A DNA stretch of 6,180 bases, taken from Gammaproteobacteria bacterium (GTDB lineage: Bacteria > Pseudomonadota > Gammaproteobacteria > UBA6429 > Thiohalophilaceae). The translations under genes and the position numbers were made by a program. A model generated the notes under the pieces. That model made no database searches and was not told the DNA's origin. It saw only the letters and a list, made by a program, of their open reading frames with translations. Below are positions 5,705-6,180 of the stretch, piece after piece (the stretch's first letter is position 1; each line of letters begins with the position of its first letter). Location: positions 1 to 6,180 of the forward strand of contig QILH01000230.1 in NCBI GenBank assembly GCA_003233255.1. The letters are read 5' to 3'.

Positions 5705-6180
5705 CTATGAACGAATCCCGATGCCACGGCGCAAAAGATAAAGACAATATCCATATAACACGGCAACGAACCCGGCAATAATCCCAAGCGCTAAATTAAC
5801 ATCAATATCACTTACCCCTAACATGCCATAACGCATTGCGTTGATCATATACAAGACAGGATTTGCATAGGAAACGCTTTGCCAGAAACCGGGCAGCATC
5901 TCAACCGAATAAAAAATGCCCCCTAGATACGTTAAGGGTGTCAACACAAATGTAGGAATGATCGATATATCATCAAATGATTTAGCATACATCGCATTAA
6001 TAAAACCACCCAGAGCAAATAATATCGACGTTAGCAGCGTCACGAAAATAATAATAAGTGGACTATGAAATTGCAGGTCGGTAAAAAATGTTGCAACTAT
6101 GGTCACGCCGATACCGACTATCAGCCCACGAATCAGTCCGCCACCGACAAAACCTGATAAAATAAGATAATTGGGCATCG
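5705..6180 (-). CDS. yadH: ABC-2 type transporter permease, YadH family (C-terminal part)
   Basis: Partial gene: the visible 158 codons are the C-terminal portion of a permease normally about 256 residues long, and the N-terminus lies beyond the right edge. The ATG at 6176-6178 is almost certainly internal, because the family extends about 100 residues further. Counting from that Met, hydrophobic segments lie at roughly 8-30, 40-60, 72-90 and 129-149. The block 'FDDISIIPTFVLTPLTYLGG' (68-87), followed by 'ANPVLYMINAMRYG' (105-118) and the 'RRGIGIRS' C-terminus, closely matches E. coli YadH as I recall it. YadH is the inner-membrane partner of the ATPase YadG in an exporter of unknown substrate; the ATPase gene would be expected just upstream, outside the window. 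The gene is convergent with the FHA gene, stops 14 bp apart, with no clear terminator hairpin between. Confidence 0.93.
   Translation of the reverse strand, partial: MPNYLILSGFVGGGLIRGLIVGIGVTIVATFFTDLQFHSPLIIIFVTLLTSILFALGGFINAMYAKSFDDISIIPTFVLTPLTYLGGIFYSVEMLPGFWQSVSYANPVLYMINAMRYGMLGVSDIDVNLALGIIAGFVAVLYGYCLYLLRRGIGIRS

Overview
The window looks like chromosomal DNA from a gammaproteobacterium. The aspartyl-tRNA synthetase reads closest, from memory, to the Pseudomonas type. The FmdB-type zinc-ribbon gene beside aspS, a YbbO-like dehydrogenase and a YadH-like ABC permease are all familiar gammaproteobacterial proteins. The CHASE2 fragment resembles sensor proteins of environmental, often sulfur-oxidising, lineages; that last point is inference. 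No plasmid, phage or CRISPR gene is visible. Genes are dense, and no gene-free stretch exceeds 200 bp.

Layout. Positions 1-470 (minus) hold the N-terminus of a CHASE2 sensor protein cut by the window edge. Positions 645-2429 (minus) are aspS, ending in a hairpin that includes its stop codon. Between aspS and the upstream fmdB-like zinc-ribbon gene (2624-2920, minus, GTG start) lies a 100-bp palindromic mobile-type repeat (2522-2621) with 34-bp perfect arms. A short divergent intergenic region follows. Then three plus-strand genes run in line: a DUF1614 membrane protein (3017-3688), a YbbO-like short-chain dehydrogenase (3718-4554) and a protein with a C-terminal FHA domain and an unrecognised N-terminal region (4632-5690, GTG start). 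The window closes with the C-terminal part of a YadH-type ABC-2 permease (5705-6180, minus), convergent with the FHA gene and 14 bp from it.

How the genes relate. FmdB-like and aspS share a strand and are probably an ancestral pair now split by the repeat. AspRS carries residues of the non-discriminating type, suggesting that it charges both tRNA-Asp and tRNA-Asn and relies on a GatCAB amidotransferase elsewhere. The CHASE2 protein (possibly a Ser/Thr kinase) and the FHA protein (a phosphothreonine reader) could belong to one phospho-signalling theme, but they are about 4 kb apart on opposite strands, so this is only a hypothesis. No established novel system is visible. The best leads are the repeat, the FHA protein's N-terminal region and the AspRS specificity.
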